Source: Bradyrhizobium ottawaense
Lineage (GTDB): Bacteria; Pseudomonadota; Alphaproteobacteria; Rhizobiales; Xanthobacteraceae
Direction: 5' to 3'
Length of the DNA stretch: 64,000 nt
Assembly (NCBI RefSeq): GCF_002278135.3
Contig: NZ_CP029425.2
Coordinates: forward strand, 5,804,001 to 5,868,000
Shown: positions 50,315-59,008 of the stretch, piece by piece
Layout of the letters: the number at the start of each line of letters is the position of its first letter
How positions within the stretch are numbered: position 1 is the stretch's first letter
Notes under the pieces: generated by a model
Told to the model about the DNA's origin: nothing
Databases searched by the model: none
Seen by the model: the letters and a program-made list of their open reading frames with translations, nothing else
Position numbers and translations under genes: made by a program

Positions 50315-51715
50315 TCAGCTTCGCGCCGGCCACTGTGCCGGATGACTGCCGAGCGGCATTGCCGGACGGCTCCATTGCGCCGGCGTCTTCGACAGCATCG
50401 CCGAATGGCGCACCGCCTTCAACATGCCGAAGCCAGATGGCACGCTCTCGATGAACGCAGCATGTACAGCGTCGCCCGTAAGATCCGGGGTGTTCAGTCC
50501 GCCATCGAGCCGGCCGAGATTCCAAAGCCAGCGCCCGGTCTGCGCCAGCGACACACGCACGTGCCAGCTGCCGCCTTCGCGCGCCTGACGCGCCTTGGCC
50601 ATCATCGCGCCGAACGCCATCAGATAGCCGGTGGCGTGATCGAGCATCTGCGCCGGCAATTCCTTGGGGCCATCGAGACCGGCAGCGCGTCCCTCGGCGT
50701 GATTGAATCCGGTCGTGGTCTGCACGAGGGAATCGAAACCGCGCCGCTCGGCCCAGGGGCCGGCGTGGCCATAGGCCGACAGCGTCACATAGACGATGCC
50801 GGGATTGATCTGCGCTGCATCCTCGGGCGCAAAGCCGAGGGCGGCGAGCGCGCGCGGGCGATAGCCCTGCGAGAAGATGTCGGCGTCCCGCAACAGTTCG
50901 CGCAATTGCGCCCTGCCCGTCTCGCTTTTCAGTTCGATGAAGGTGGTGAGCTTGCCGCGGCCGGTGTCGATGGTGAGCCAGGGAATGGCGGGCAGCTCCG
51001 GCCCTGACACCAGCAGCACATCCGCACCATGCGCAGCGAGCGTGCGGCCGGCGACGGGCCCCGCGATGACTCGAGAGAGATCGAGCACGCGCAGGGCTGC
51101 AAGCGGACGATCGCCTTTTGGCCACGGCTTTGGCGGGGCCTCGCCGATCTTCTCGATCGAGAGCAGCGGCAACCCGGCGAGCGCACGCGCCTGCGGCAGC
51201 GCGGACCATTCGTCGTGGGAGCGCATGAGCGCGACGACGCCGCCCGCCGCGTAAGCCGCAGTCTCGAAATCCTCGCCCTTCCATTGCATCAGCGCGGCCT
51301 GCACCTTGTCGCGCTCCGCCTCGCAGCCGAGCACCTTGCAGACGGCGTCGCGATGATGCGGGAAATTGGTGTGGCAGCGAACGAAGCGATTGTCGCCGGT
51401 CCTGTAGACGCCGGCGATGGCGTCCCAGGCCGGGGGCGGCGGCTTGTCGTCGAGAAGCAGATAGCGCTCGGAGCGGCATTCGGCAACGGCGTGGCGCATG
51501 TCGACGGAGACATCCTGCGTCTGCCCGCAGCGCAGTCGCCAGATCTCCGCGGCGGCGAGGCCGGCCGCGGCGATGGTCGTCTGTCCGGCAATTGCGACGC
51601 GGAACGAGGACGGAAGCTGAGGCTCTTCGCCGCTCAGCCGTACGCGTTCGAGCGCTGGTGCATCGCCCCCGGCGGAGGTCCAGATGTCCTTGAGAATGTC
51701 GGCAGGGCTTTGCAT
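50315..51715 (-). CDS. CaiB/BaiF (family III) CoA-transferase with an unusual domain order
   Basis: Family III enzymes move CoA between carboxylates. In this 466-residue protein the canonical N-terminal motif, LRVLDLSRVIAGPVAGRTLA, only appears at about residue 210. The first ~200 residues look like the second half of a CoA-transferase domain (TIAAAGLAAAEIWRLRCGQT, QDVSVDMRHAVAECRSER), followed by a full first half and part of a second (LDHATGYLMAFGAMMAKARQ, WHVRVSLAQTGRWLWNLG). It is therefore a tandem or rearranged form. GGGAGAAG precedes the ATG at 51715. Divergent from a small membrane protein gene. Substrate unknown. Confidence 0.82.
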   Translation of the reverse strand: MQSPADILKDIWTSAGGDAPALERVRLSGEEPQLPSSFRVAIAGQTTIAAAGLAAAEIWRLRCGQTQDVSVDMRHAVAECRSERYLLLDDKPPPPAWDAIAGVYRTGDNRFVRCHTNFPHHRDAVCKVLGCEAERDKVQAALMQWKGEDFETAAYAAGGVVALMRSHDEWSALPQARALAGLPLLSIEKIGEAPPKPWPKGDRPLAALRVLDLSRVIAGPVAGRTLAAHGADVLLVSGPELPAIPWLTIDTGRGKLTTFIELKSETGRAQLRELLRDADIFSQGYRPRALAALGFAPEDAAQINPGIVYVTLSAYGHAGPWAERRGFDSLVQTTTGFNHAEGRAAGLDGPKELPAQMLDHATGYLMAFGAMMAKARQAREGGSWHVRVSLAQTGRWLWNLGRLDGGLNTPDLTGDAVHAAFIESVPSGFGMLKAVRHSAMLSKTPAQWSRPAMPLGSHPAQWPARS

Positions 51716-51773
51716 GGCCGCTTCTCTCCCTTAGTTTTTCAAGCGACCATCCATTAGCCCATAAGGAAATGCA

Positions 51774-52061
51774 ATGGCCGCCATCGACCCCCTTACCGCA
51801 GGCGCCGTGTTCATCGCAACGGCGGCCACAGACGCGGTCTATGTCATGTTCACCTCGGCCGTGATCGCGCGAAAACGCGTGCCGGCCGCGAACTGGAGTG
51901 CGGTCTGGTACCTGCTCTCCTCCTACGCCGTGATCAGCTACACCGAAAACGCCTTTTACGTTGCCTTCGCCGCGATCGGCTCCTGGGCCGGCGCTTATGC
52001 CTCGCTGACCTTCCTGCACCGCCCGCCCGGCGGCCCGCCGGTGGGCGCCGCGCCGGAGTGA
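51774..52061 (+). CDS. Small membrane protein of unknown function
   Basis: The 95-residue product has three hydrophobic stretches (about residues 8-30, 42-58 and 61-78) and a Pro/Gly-rich C-terminus (HRPPGGPPVGAAPE). AAGGAAATGCA precedes the ATG as a ribosome binding site. I recognise no domain. It lies head-to-head with the CoA-transferase gene, 58 bases apart, and is followed by a dispersed repeat before the SDR gene. Confidence 0.65.
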   Translation: MAAIDPLTAGAVFIATAATDAVYVMFTSAVIARKRVPAANWSAVWYLLSSYAVISYTENAFYVAFAAIGSWAGAYASLTFLHRPPGGPPVGAAPE

Positions 52062-52081
52062 GGAGGCCCCACCTCTCTCCA

Positions 52082-52194
52082 CGTCATTGCGAGGAGCTCG
52101 CGACAAGATTGCGTGGCAATTTTGTGCTGATGCGACCAAGCCAGTCTATTTCCGCAGATGCATTTCCGGATTGCTTCGCTGCGCCCGCAATGAC
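52082..52194. repeat. Dispersed inverted repeat (CGTCATTGCGAGGAGC class)
   Basis: It begins CGTCATTGCGAGGAGCTCGC and ends CTTCGCTGCGCCCGCAATGAC; the GTCATTGCG/CGCAATGAC ends are complementary. This unit is widespread between genes of Bradyrhizobiaceae and separates the small membrane protein gene from the SDR gene. Confidence 0.7.
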
Positions 52195-52263
52195 CATGTG
52201 GAGGCTTCTGGGCGTCTTCCGAAACAGCTACACTCCCGCGACCAACAAAAAGGAAACCCAACA

Positions 52264-53034
52264 ATGGATCTCGGTCTCAAAGGCAAGAACGCCATCGTGC
52301 TCGGCGGCACGCGCGGCATCGGGCGGGCGATTGCGGAGACGCTCGCCGGTGAAGGCACCAATGTCGCGGTGTGCGCGCGCAATGCAGATCAGGTTGCGGC
52401 TACCGTTGCCGAGCTGAAGGCGAAGGGCGTCAACGCCACCGGCGGCCCGGTCGACGTGACCGACGGCGCAGCGCTGAAATCCTGGATCGAGGGTGCCGCA
52501 AAAGAGCTCGGCGGCGTCGACCTGTTGTTCTCCAACGCCGGCGCGATGGCGCAAGGCCACGATCCCGCATCGTGGGAGCAGAACTTCCGGCTCGACCTGC
52601 TTGGCGCCGTGCACGCGTTCGACGCCGCGCGGCCGTTCCTCGAAGCGAGCGGCGAGAGAAGCGGCGACGCCGCCTTCGTCATCATCTCCTCGATCTCGGC
52701 GGCGCAGGCGGACACGGCCAGTTCCTACGGCCCGATCAAGGCGGCGCTGATCCACATGGCCAAGGGGCTGGCGCGGCAATATGCAAAGAAGAAGATCCGC
52801 GTGAATGTCGTGTCGCCCGGCACGGTCTATTTCAAGGGCGGCGTCTGGGAGATGGTCGAGAAGAACATGCCCGAGCGTTACGCCGACGCGATGAAGCGCA
52901 ATCCGACCGGCCGGATGGCCACGCCGCAGGAAATCGCGAGCGCCGCGGTGTTTCTGGCAAGCCCGGTGTCGGGGTTCACGACGGGATCGAATCTCGTCGT
53001 GGACGGCGCGATCTCGAACCGGGTGAATTTTTAA
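52264..53034 (+). CDS. Short-chain dehydrogenase/reductase (SDR)
   Basis: The 256-residue NAD(P)-dependent oxidoreductase has the Rossmann glycine motif VLGGTRGIGRAIAE (about 12-25), FSNAGAMA at the end of strand 4 and catalytic residues Ser (IISSISAAQ) and Tyr-x3-Lys (SSYGPIKAAL). The C-terminal consensus PQEIASAAVFLASPVSGFTT is also present. ATG 52264 follows AAAAAGGAAACCCAAC. The longer frame upstream runs through the repeat and is rejected. Alcohol substrate unknown; no pathway genes adjoin. Confidence 0.93.
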   Translation: MDLGLKGKNAIVLGGTRGIGRAIAETLAGEGTNVAVCARNADQVAATVAELKAKGVNATGGPVDVTDGAALKSWIEGAAKELGGVDLLFSNAGAMAQGHDPASWEQNFRLDLLGAVHAFDAARPFLEASGERSGDAAFVIISSISAAQADTASSYGPIKAALIHMAKGLARQYAKKKIRVNVVSPGTVYFKGGVWEMVEKNMPERYADAMKRNPTGRMATPQEIASAAVFLASPVSGFTTGSNLVVDGAISNRVNF

Positions 53035-53060
53035 GGCGCGACGTCATCATCGAGGAGCTC

Positions 53061-53152
53061 GTAGGGTAAACAAAGCAAAGCGTGCCCACGTCTTCGCGAC
53101 GAGCCGCAAAAGGAGGTGGGCACGGCGCTTACGCGCCTTTGCCCACCCTACG
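53061..53152. repeat. Dispersed inverted repeat, GTAGGGTGGGCAAAG class (copy 3)
   Basis: It starts GTAGGGTAAACAAAGCAAAG (arm decayed at three positions) and ends TACGCGCCTTTGCCCACCCT, with inner CGTGCCCACG pairing to GGTGGGCACG. It lies between the convergent SDR and dnaE2 genes. Confidence 0.7.
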
Positions 53153-53187
53153 GCAGCCGTGCGTGTGGCAGCACTTCGCCCCACCCC

Positions 53188-56100
53188 TCAATGAAAATCC
53201 CGCGACGGCGGCAGGATGCGGACGTTGCGGGGGTGGCGGATTTTCTGCGCCGGCATGTCCGCAAGCGCGCGAGAGTCTTCGTTGAGCGGCTCGACCACGG
53301 TGGCACCTGCCGGCACCGGATGCTTGCGGCTCAGCGCGTCGTTGGCGAGGCCGACCAGATCATGCGAGCGATCGATCATGCGTTGGGCGATGAGATGCGT
53401 CACCTTCTCGGGACTGCTCTGGATATAGCCTTCGACCAGGATGAGGCGCGCGCCCATGACTTCTTTCCGGTACTGCTCCATGATCTTGGGCCACACCACG
53501 ACATTGGCGATGCCGGTTTCGTCCTCCAGCGTCATGAACACGACGCCGCTGGCGCTGCCCGGCCGTTGCCGCACCAGCACCACGCCGGCGCAGCGGACGC
53601 GGCGACGCTCGTTCTCGTGACTGATATCCTTGCAGGCGACGACGCGCTCGCGCGAAAACATTTCGCGCAAGAATTCCATCGGGTGCCCCTTCAGCGATAG
53701 CCGGATGGTCTGGTAGTCCGCGACCACCTGCTCGGAACGCGGCATCACCGGCAGCGGTTGCGCGTGCTCGTCCGGCTGCTCGCGCGCGGTCGCCGCCTCG
53801 AACAGCGGCAGCGGCACGTCGTCGGGCAGCCGCCGCACCTGCCACAGCGCCTCGCGGCGGTCGAGCCCGAGCGAGCGAAACGCGTCGGCATCGGCCAGCA
53901 GGATCAGCGCGCGCTTGGGCAGGCCGGTGTCGCGGGCGAAATCCTCCAGCGAGGTAAAGGGGCGGCGGTTGCGGGCGGCGATGATGCGGTCGCCCCAGTC
54001 TTCCTGAGTGACATAGATCTTGCCTTGCCGCTTCGCCTGCTCCTTCTTGAGGGCCTCCTCATCGGGATCGAGCCAGTGGAAGCCGTCGATCTGGCGAAAG
54101 CCAAGGCGGACGGCACAATACCTGCCGTCAGTATTCTCCAGCGTGTTCTGCGCAAAACTACAGGACACGTCGATGTCGCGCACCTCGACGCCGTTCTTGC
54201 GGGCGTCGCTGACGATCTGTGCGGGCGCATAAAAGCCCATCGGCTGCGAGTTCAGGAGGCCACAGCAGAAAGCGTCGGGGTGATGATATTTCAGCCATGA
54301 CGAGATGTAGACGAGCTGGGCGAAGCTCGCGGCGTGGCTCTCCGGGAAACCGTAGGAGCCAAAGCCCTTGATCTGGTCAAAGCAGCTTCTGGCAAAATTG
54401 GCATCGTAACCGCGCGCGACCATGTTGCCGATCAGCTTCTCCTCGTATTGGCCAATGGTGCCTACATTGCGGAAGGTCGCCATCGAGCGGCGCAGGCCGT
54501 TGGCTTCCTCGGACGTGAATTTTGCCGCCTCGATCGCGATGCGCATGGCCTGCTCCTGGAACAGAGGCACGCCCTTCGTCTTGTGCAGCACCTTGTAGAG
54601 TTCGTCCGCGGGACCATGCTCGGGCGATGGCGAGGGATAGGTCACCTTCTCCAGGCCGTTCCGCCGACGCAAATACGGATGCACCATGTCGCCCTGGATC
54701 GGACCCGGCCGCACGATCGCGACTTCGATGACGAGGTCGTAGAAGGTCCGCGGCTTCAGGCGCGGCAGCATGTTCATCTGGGCGCGGCTCTCGACCTGGA
54801 ACACGCCGAGCGATTCCCCATCACACAGCATGTCGTAAACCTTGGGATCGTCCTGTGGAACGCTCGCCAGCACAAAACGCTCGCCTTTGTGGTCTGCGAT
54901 CAGATCAAAACATTTCCGGATGCAGGTCAGCATGCCCAGCGCGAGCACGTCGACCTTCATCATGTTGAGCGCGTCGACGTCGTCCTTGTCCCACTCGATG
55001 AAGGTGCGGTCGTCCATCGCCGCGTTGCCGATGGGGACATAGGTGTCGAGCCGGTCCTGGGTCAGCACATAACCGCCGACATGCTGGGAGAGATGGCGGG
55101 GGAATTCGATCAGCTCGGTTGCAAGCTCGACTGCAAGGTTGATCATGGGATTTTGCGGATCGAGCCCGGCCTGCCTGACCTGCATATCGTTGAGGCCCTT
55201 GCCCCAACTGCCCCAGACGGTGTCGGCGAGCGCAGCGGTGACGTCCTCGGTCAGGCCCAGCGCCTTGCCGACGTCGCGGATGGCGCTGCGCGGGCGATAG
55301 TGGATGACCGTTGCGATGATCGCGGCACGATGGCGGCCGTAGCGGCGATAGACATACTGCATCACCTCCTCGCGCCGGGAATGCTCGAAATCGACGTCGA
55401 TGTCAGGCGGCTCCAGGCGCTCCTTGGAGATGAAGCGCTCGAACAACAGATCGACCTTGGTCGGATCGACCGAGGTGATGCCGAGCACGTAGCACACGGC
55501 TGAGTTCGCTGCCGACCCCCGCCCCTGGCACAGGATGCTCTGGCTGCGCGCGTAATGCACGATGTCGTGCACGGTGAGGAAATAATGCGCGTATTTCAGC
55601 TCGGCGATCAGCGCGAGTTCTTTGTTCAACGTCGCGCGCAGCTTGTCGTCAATGTTCTCGATGCCGCCAAAGTATTTATCGACGCCCGCCCAGGTCAAAT
55701 CCTCCAGATGTCCTTGCGCGGTCTTGCCCGGCGGCACCGGCTCATCCGGATACTGGTATTTGAGCTGGTCGAGCGAGAAGTCGATCTTCCCCGCAAAACG
55801 CATGGTCTCCGCGATCGCCTCGGGGACATCGCGGAACAGCCGCGCCATCTCCCTAGGTGTTTTCAGAAAACGCTCGGCATTGGCTTCCAGCTTACGCCCC
55901 ACAGCCTCGATCGTGGTCTTTTCCCGGATGCAGGTCAGCACGTCCTGAAGCGGACGGCGGCCGGGATCGTGATAGAGCACCTCGTTGGTCGCGAGCAGCG
56001 GCACTTTTGCTTTGGCCGCGAGGTCATCGAGCCGTGCCAGGCGGCGCCGGTCGTCGCCGCGATAGACCAGGCTCGCTGCCAGCCACACGCCCTCGGCGCG

Positions 56101-56568
56101 GCTCGCCCTCAGCTTTGCAAGCACATCCAGCGCCTGCGCCGGCTCGAAGCGATGCGGCAACGTCAGGACCAAAAGCTGCCCCTCGGAGAATTCCAGGAGA
56201 TCGGCAAAGGTGAGACGGCACTCGCCCTTCTCGATCCGCGTGATGTCGTCGCCGCGCTTGCCTTTGGTCAGGAGCTGGCACAGCCGGCCATAGGCGGCGC
56301 GGTCGCGCGGGTAGACAAAAATGTCGGGCGTGCCGTCGATGAAGACGATGCGCGCACCGATCAGCAGTTTCGGCTTGTGCAGCACCTTGTCATTGTCGAG
56401 CTCATTCCAGGCCCGCACCACGCCGGCGAGCGTGTTGTGGTCGGCGATTCCGATCGCGGGAATGCCGAGCTTGCTCGCCTGATGCACATAGGCGCGCGGA
56501 TCCGAGCCGCCGCGCAGGAAGGAGAAATTGGTGGTGATGCCGATCTCGGCATAAGCGGGGCTATTCAT
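53188..56568 (-). CDS. dnaE2: Error-prone DNA polymerase DnaE2 (ImuC)
   Basis: DnaE2 is the C-family polymerase that, with ImuA and ImuB, carries out damage-induced mutagenic translesion synthesis in bacteria lacking UmuDC. The 1126-residue product starts MNSPAYAEIGITTNFSFLRG with a PHP domain (SKLGIPAIGIADHNTLAGVV), has the palm aspartates in LEPPDIDVDFEHSRREEV and the GFGSYGFPESHAASFA segment. A C-terminal OB-fold (VRCAGVVLVRQRPGSASGVV, MTLEDETGIANVVVW) and a typical end IRHPRNVRILPPSRDF follow. The ATG overlaps the imuB stop (ATGA, 56565-56568). Last gene of the LexA-controlled imu operon. Confidence 0.96.
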   Translation of the reverse strand: MNSPAYAEIGITTNFSFLRGGSDPRAYVHQASKLGIPAIGIADHNTLAGVVRAWNELDNDKVLHKPKLLIGARIVFIDGTPDIFVYPRDRAAYGRLCQLLTKGKRGDDITRIEKGECRLTFADLLEFSEGQLLVLTLPHRFEPAQALDVLAKLRASRAEGVWLAASLVYRGDDRRRLARLDDLAAKAKVPLLATNEVLYHDPGRRPLQDVLTCIREKTTIEAVGRKLEANAERFLKTPREMARLFRDVPEAIAETMRFAGKIDFSLDQLKYQYPDEPVPPGKTAQGHLEDLTWAGVDKYFGGIENIDDKLRATLNKELALIAELKYAHYFLTVHDIVHYARSQSILCQGRGSAANSAVCYVLGITSVDPTKVDLLFERFISKERLEPPDIDVDFEHSRREEVMQYVYRRYGRHRAAIIATVIHYRPRSAIRDVGKALGLTEDVTAALADTVWGSWGKGLNDMQVRQAGLDPQNPMINLAVELATELIEFPRHLSQHVGGYVLTQDRLDTYVPIGNAAMDDRTFIEWDKDDVDALNMMKVDVLALGMLTCIRKCFDLIADHKGERFVLASVPQDDPKVYDMLCDGESLGVFQVESRAQMNMLPRLKPRTFYDLVIEVAIVRPGPIQGDMVHPYLRRRNGLEKVTYPSPSPEHGPADELYKVLHKTKGVPLFQEQAMRIAIEAAKFTSEEANGLRRSMATFRNVGTIGQYEEKLIGNMVARGYDANFARSCFDQIKGFGSYGFPESHAASFAQLVYISSWLKYHHPDAFCCGLLNSQPMGFYAPAQIVSDARKNGVEVRDIDVSCSFAQNTLENTDGRYCAVRLGFRQIDGFHWLDPDEEALKKEQAKRQGKIYVTQEDWGDRIIAARNRRPFTSLEDFARDTGLPKRALILLADADAFRSLGLDRREALWQVRRLPDDVPLPLFEAATAREQPDEHAQPLPVMPRSEQVVADYQTIRLSLKGHPMEFLREMFSRERVVACKDISHENERRRVRCAGVVLVRQRPGSASGVVFMTLEDETGIANVVVWPKIMEQYRKEVMGARLILVEGYIQSSPEKVTHLIAQRMIDRSHDLVGLANDALSRKHPVPAGATVVEPLNEDSRALADMPAQKIRHPRNVRILPPSRDFH

Positions 56569-58160
56569 GCGAAGAGACCGTGCACATACCAGCCGGGAGA
56601 AGCAGGCTCGCCGTCGCCGTCGAACACCTCCCCCTCGTAAAGTCCGTCGCGAAAAATCCAGAAGCGCAGGCCCTCGGCATCCTCGATGCGAAAGTAATCC
56701 CGGGTCAGCTGCTTGCCGTCCTGCCGCCACCATTCCATCGCGATACGCTCGGGTCCTTCCACCCGCACCACGGCATGCAGCGCGCGGCGCCAGGTGAACT
56801 GATGCGGCGGACCATCCGGCACGGCCGCGAATGGCACCTTGATCGGCTCCGGCTTGTCGAACAGCCTTAAGGGACGCAGCGGTGGCTCGCTTTCGGTCCG
56901 TGCCGGCCATTCGGCCTGCATGGCGGCGGCGAGATGATGCTGCGCCGGGGCGGCCAGCACCGCACATTCAGGGATATGGGTATCCTCAGGCAGGTGCACG
57001 ACGACGCGCTTTCCGCCGATGCGCGCGGCAATGCGGTCGATCAGGGCGGCAAGCTCGTCATTGTCGTGGACATGGGCGTCGAGATCGCGCTGCTCCTGCA
57101 CCACGATCTCGGTGCGGCTCGCCGACAGGCGAACCATATCGAAGCCAAAACCGGGATCGAGGGGATCGGCGAGCGCATCGAGACGCTCGCGGAACAGCCG
57201 GTCGATCACCGCGCTTCGCGTCACCGGACGTCCGGTCTCGACCATGATCGCGCGCACCACGCCGTCGGTGCGGAAGAACGCGGCTTCCAGCCGGCGCGCG
57301 CCCTTGCCCTGCTTCTCCATGGAGGCAATCAGCGTGTCCGCCAGCCGCGACAGCGTCATCGCGATCATGGTGTCGGTCGCGATCGGCTCGGCGAAACGCT
57401 TCTCCACGATATAATCAGGCAGCGGTTTTCGCGGATTGATCGGCGCATCGCCCTGCCCCAGCGCATGCGCCAGCAGCGTGGAGAACCGCGCTCCGAACCG
57501 CGCCGTGATCTCGCTCGGCGAGCGCGTGGCGACGTCGCCGATGGTCTTGAGGCCGGCGCGGCGCAGGCCGGTGGTGATGGCCTCGCCCGCACCGAGCGCG
57601 GACACCGGAAACCGGCTGATCGCCTCCGCCTCGCCGCCATCGGCAACGATGGTGCCCGTGGTCTGCCGCGTCAGCGTGCGCGCGCAGACCGAGGTGCCGG
57701 CGATTGCCGCGCTGACGGCAAAGCCTTGTCGGCCGAGCGCCCGAACCAGCGCTTGCAACAGCGCAGCCTCGCCGCCGAACAGATGCGCACAGCCGGTGAT
57801 GTCGAGGAACAGCCCGTGCGGCGGATCGAGCGCGACCAGCGGCGTGAAGCGGTCGCACCAGTCGGCGATGTCGCTAAGCGTCTTCGCATCGGCCGCGACA
57901 TCGGCGTCGAACACGCGCAAATCCGGGCACATCGCCCGCGCATTGGCGAGCGGCTGACCTACGTACAGGCCGAGACGCTCGGCAGCCTCGTCCAGCGCAT
58001 GGATCACCAGCGCATTGTTGTCCTTGATGACGACGATGCTCGGCTCATTATTGGTTTTACCCAGCCCGGAGCTGTTGAAGAACCGCTGGATCCGGTCGAT
58101 GGGCAGGCGTGGCAGCCACAGGCTGAGAATACGTCGACGGTTCACTGAACTGGCACTCAT
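56565..58160 (-). CDS. imuB: ImuB, Y-family polymerase-like mutagenesis factor
   Basis: ImuB is a catalytically inactive Y-family protein that recruits DnaE2 to the beta clamp. From ATG 58160 it is 531 residues. The N-terminus RRILSLWLPRLPIDRIQR replaces the DxDxFF metal motif of true Y polymerases, and the second acidic motif is altered (LFLDITGCAHLFGGE), so it cannot polymerise. Little-finger-like and C-terminal ImuB-specific regions follow (RRALHAVVRVEGPERIAMEW; DYFRIEDAEGLRFWIFRDGL). Its 5' end overlaps imuA by 104 bases and its stop overlaps dnaE2 by four, so the three are tightly coupled. Confidence 0.93.
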   Translation of the reverse strand: MSASSVNRRRILSLWLPRLPIDRIQRFFNSSGLGKTNNEPSIVVIKDNNALVIHALDEAAERLGLYVGQPLANARAMCPDLRVFDADVAADAKTLSDIADWCDRFTPLVALDPPHGLFLDITGCAHLFGGEAALLQALVRALGRQGFAVSAAIAGTSVCARTLTRQTTGTIVADGGEAEAISRFPVSALGAGEAITTGLRRAGLKTIGDVATRSPSEITARFGARFSTLLAHALGQGDAPINPRKPLPDYIVEKRFAEPIATDTMIAMTLSRLADTLIASMEKQGKGARRLEAAFFRTDGVVRAIMVETGRPVTRSAVIDRLFRERLDALADPLDPGFGFDMVRLSASRTEIVVQEQRDLDAHVHDNDELAALIDRIAARIGGKRVVVHLPEDTHIPECAVLAAPAQHHLAAAMQAEWPARTESEPPLRPLRLFDKPEPIKVPFAAVPDGPPHQFTWRRALHAVVRVEGPERIAMEWWRQDGKQLTRDYFRIEDAEGLRFWIFRDGLYEGEVFDGDGEPASPGWYVHGLFA

Positions 58161-58845
58161 CACAATTCCATTCCATGATCCACCGGCCGCAGGGGCCATG
58201 ACGATTACGCAAGAGTTCGGCATCGAAGCGCGGCGCGCCCCATGCGTCCCACACCGACCCCGGCGGCGAATGCGCCGCGCGCAGCATCCACCTGGTCTCC
58301 GCCGTCGAAGGCAGCGGCTGCGCCGCCATCCGCAGCATCAGGCCGGTGACGCCGGAGCCTTGCGCGGCCAGCGTCAGCTTGCGGCTCGCCACGAGATCGA
58401 ACTGCCTGGTTTCGCCCCAGAGCTCGAGCACGACGGCGCCCAGCGCATCGCAGGCGAGCGCATCGGCCGAGGTACGCAGCGCGCTCTCGACATCGGCGGC
58501 GCGCACCATCACCACACGGCGCGGATCGAGGCCGAGCTCGGCGAGCCCGCTCATCGACAGCGCGCCTGCCTCTATCTCTGAAAAATCCTGCCGTACCCAC
58601 AGCAGCGGCCGCTGCGCCGAGACGCGCCCGGCAAGCCCCATGACGAAGCCGGTCGCGGCCGTCCCCTGAGACCCAGTGCAAAACACCTCGTGGATCGCCG
58701 CGCGCGCGAGCCCGCCCTTCAGCGCGTTGTCGGCTTCGCTGTGACCGAGCGCGACGCGATCGTGCGGATGCACGACCGTCGCCGTCTCGATGCGCTCGAT
58801 CTGGCCGCGCAAGGTCGCAAGCGCGCTTGTCCGTGCGCCGCTCAT
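58057..58845 (-). CDS. imuA: ImuA, RecA-like mutagenesis factor
   Basis: The 262-residue protein belongs to the ImuA family, RecA/SulA-related proteins needed with ImuB and DnaE2 for damage-induced mutagenesis. It begins TSALATLRGQIERIETATVV and contains AIHEVFCTGSQGTAATGFVM, RPLLWVRQDFSEIEAGALSM and GAVVLELWGETRQFDLVASR. The usual ATP-binding loop of RecA is degenerate. ATG at 58845. Its last ~100 bases overlap imuB in another frame. It is the first gene of the imuA-imuB-dnaE2 operon, 67 bases from the LexA box at 58912-58926. Confidence 0.9.
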   Translation of the reverse strand: MSGARTSALATLRGQIERIETATVVHPHDRVALGHSEADNALKGGLARAAIHEVFCTGSQGTAATGFVMGLAGRVSAQRPLLWVRQDFSEIEAGALSMSGLAELGLDPRRVVMVRAADVESALRTSADALACDALGAVVLELWGETRQFDLVASRKLTLAAQGSGVTGLMLRMAAQPLPSTAETRWMLRAAHSPPGSVWDAWGAPRFDAELLRNRHGPCGRWIMEWNCDECQFSEPSTYSQPVAATPAHRPDPAVLQQLRAG

Positions 58846-58911
58846 GCTCGCCGCTCCTTCAGGGGTGATTGCCGATGGCTCTCAAAAAGAGAACCAGCGG
58901 CTGGCTCATTT

Positions 58912-58926
58912 GTTCATGATATGTTC
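58912..58926. promoter_or_regulatory. LexA (SOS) box GTTC-N7-GTTC
   Basis: GTTCATGATATGTTC is an exact alphaproteobacterial LexA site, in an AT-rich divergent intergenic region (58846-59008). It lies 67 bases upstream of imuA and 83 bases upstream of the radical SAM gene, and could repress both operons. imuA-imuB-dnaE2 operons are established LexA targets in this class. Confidence 0.85.
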
Positions 58927-59008
58927 TAATATAAAGCTAACGGCGCGGAGAGAGTCAATCGAATTGGCGCGCAAGCGGATTCATGAGCTGAATCAAAGGG
59001 ATTCCAAG

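Noticed and set aside
56569..56967. Longer DnaE2 start adding about 133 residues
   Set aside because: The extension overlaps imuB coding sequence; the ATGA overlap at 56565-56568 and the conserved PHP-domain start MNSPAYAEIGITTNFSFLRG fix the start.
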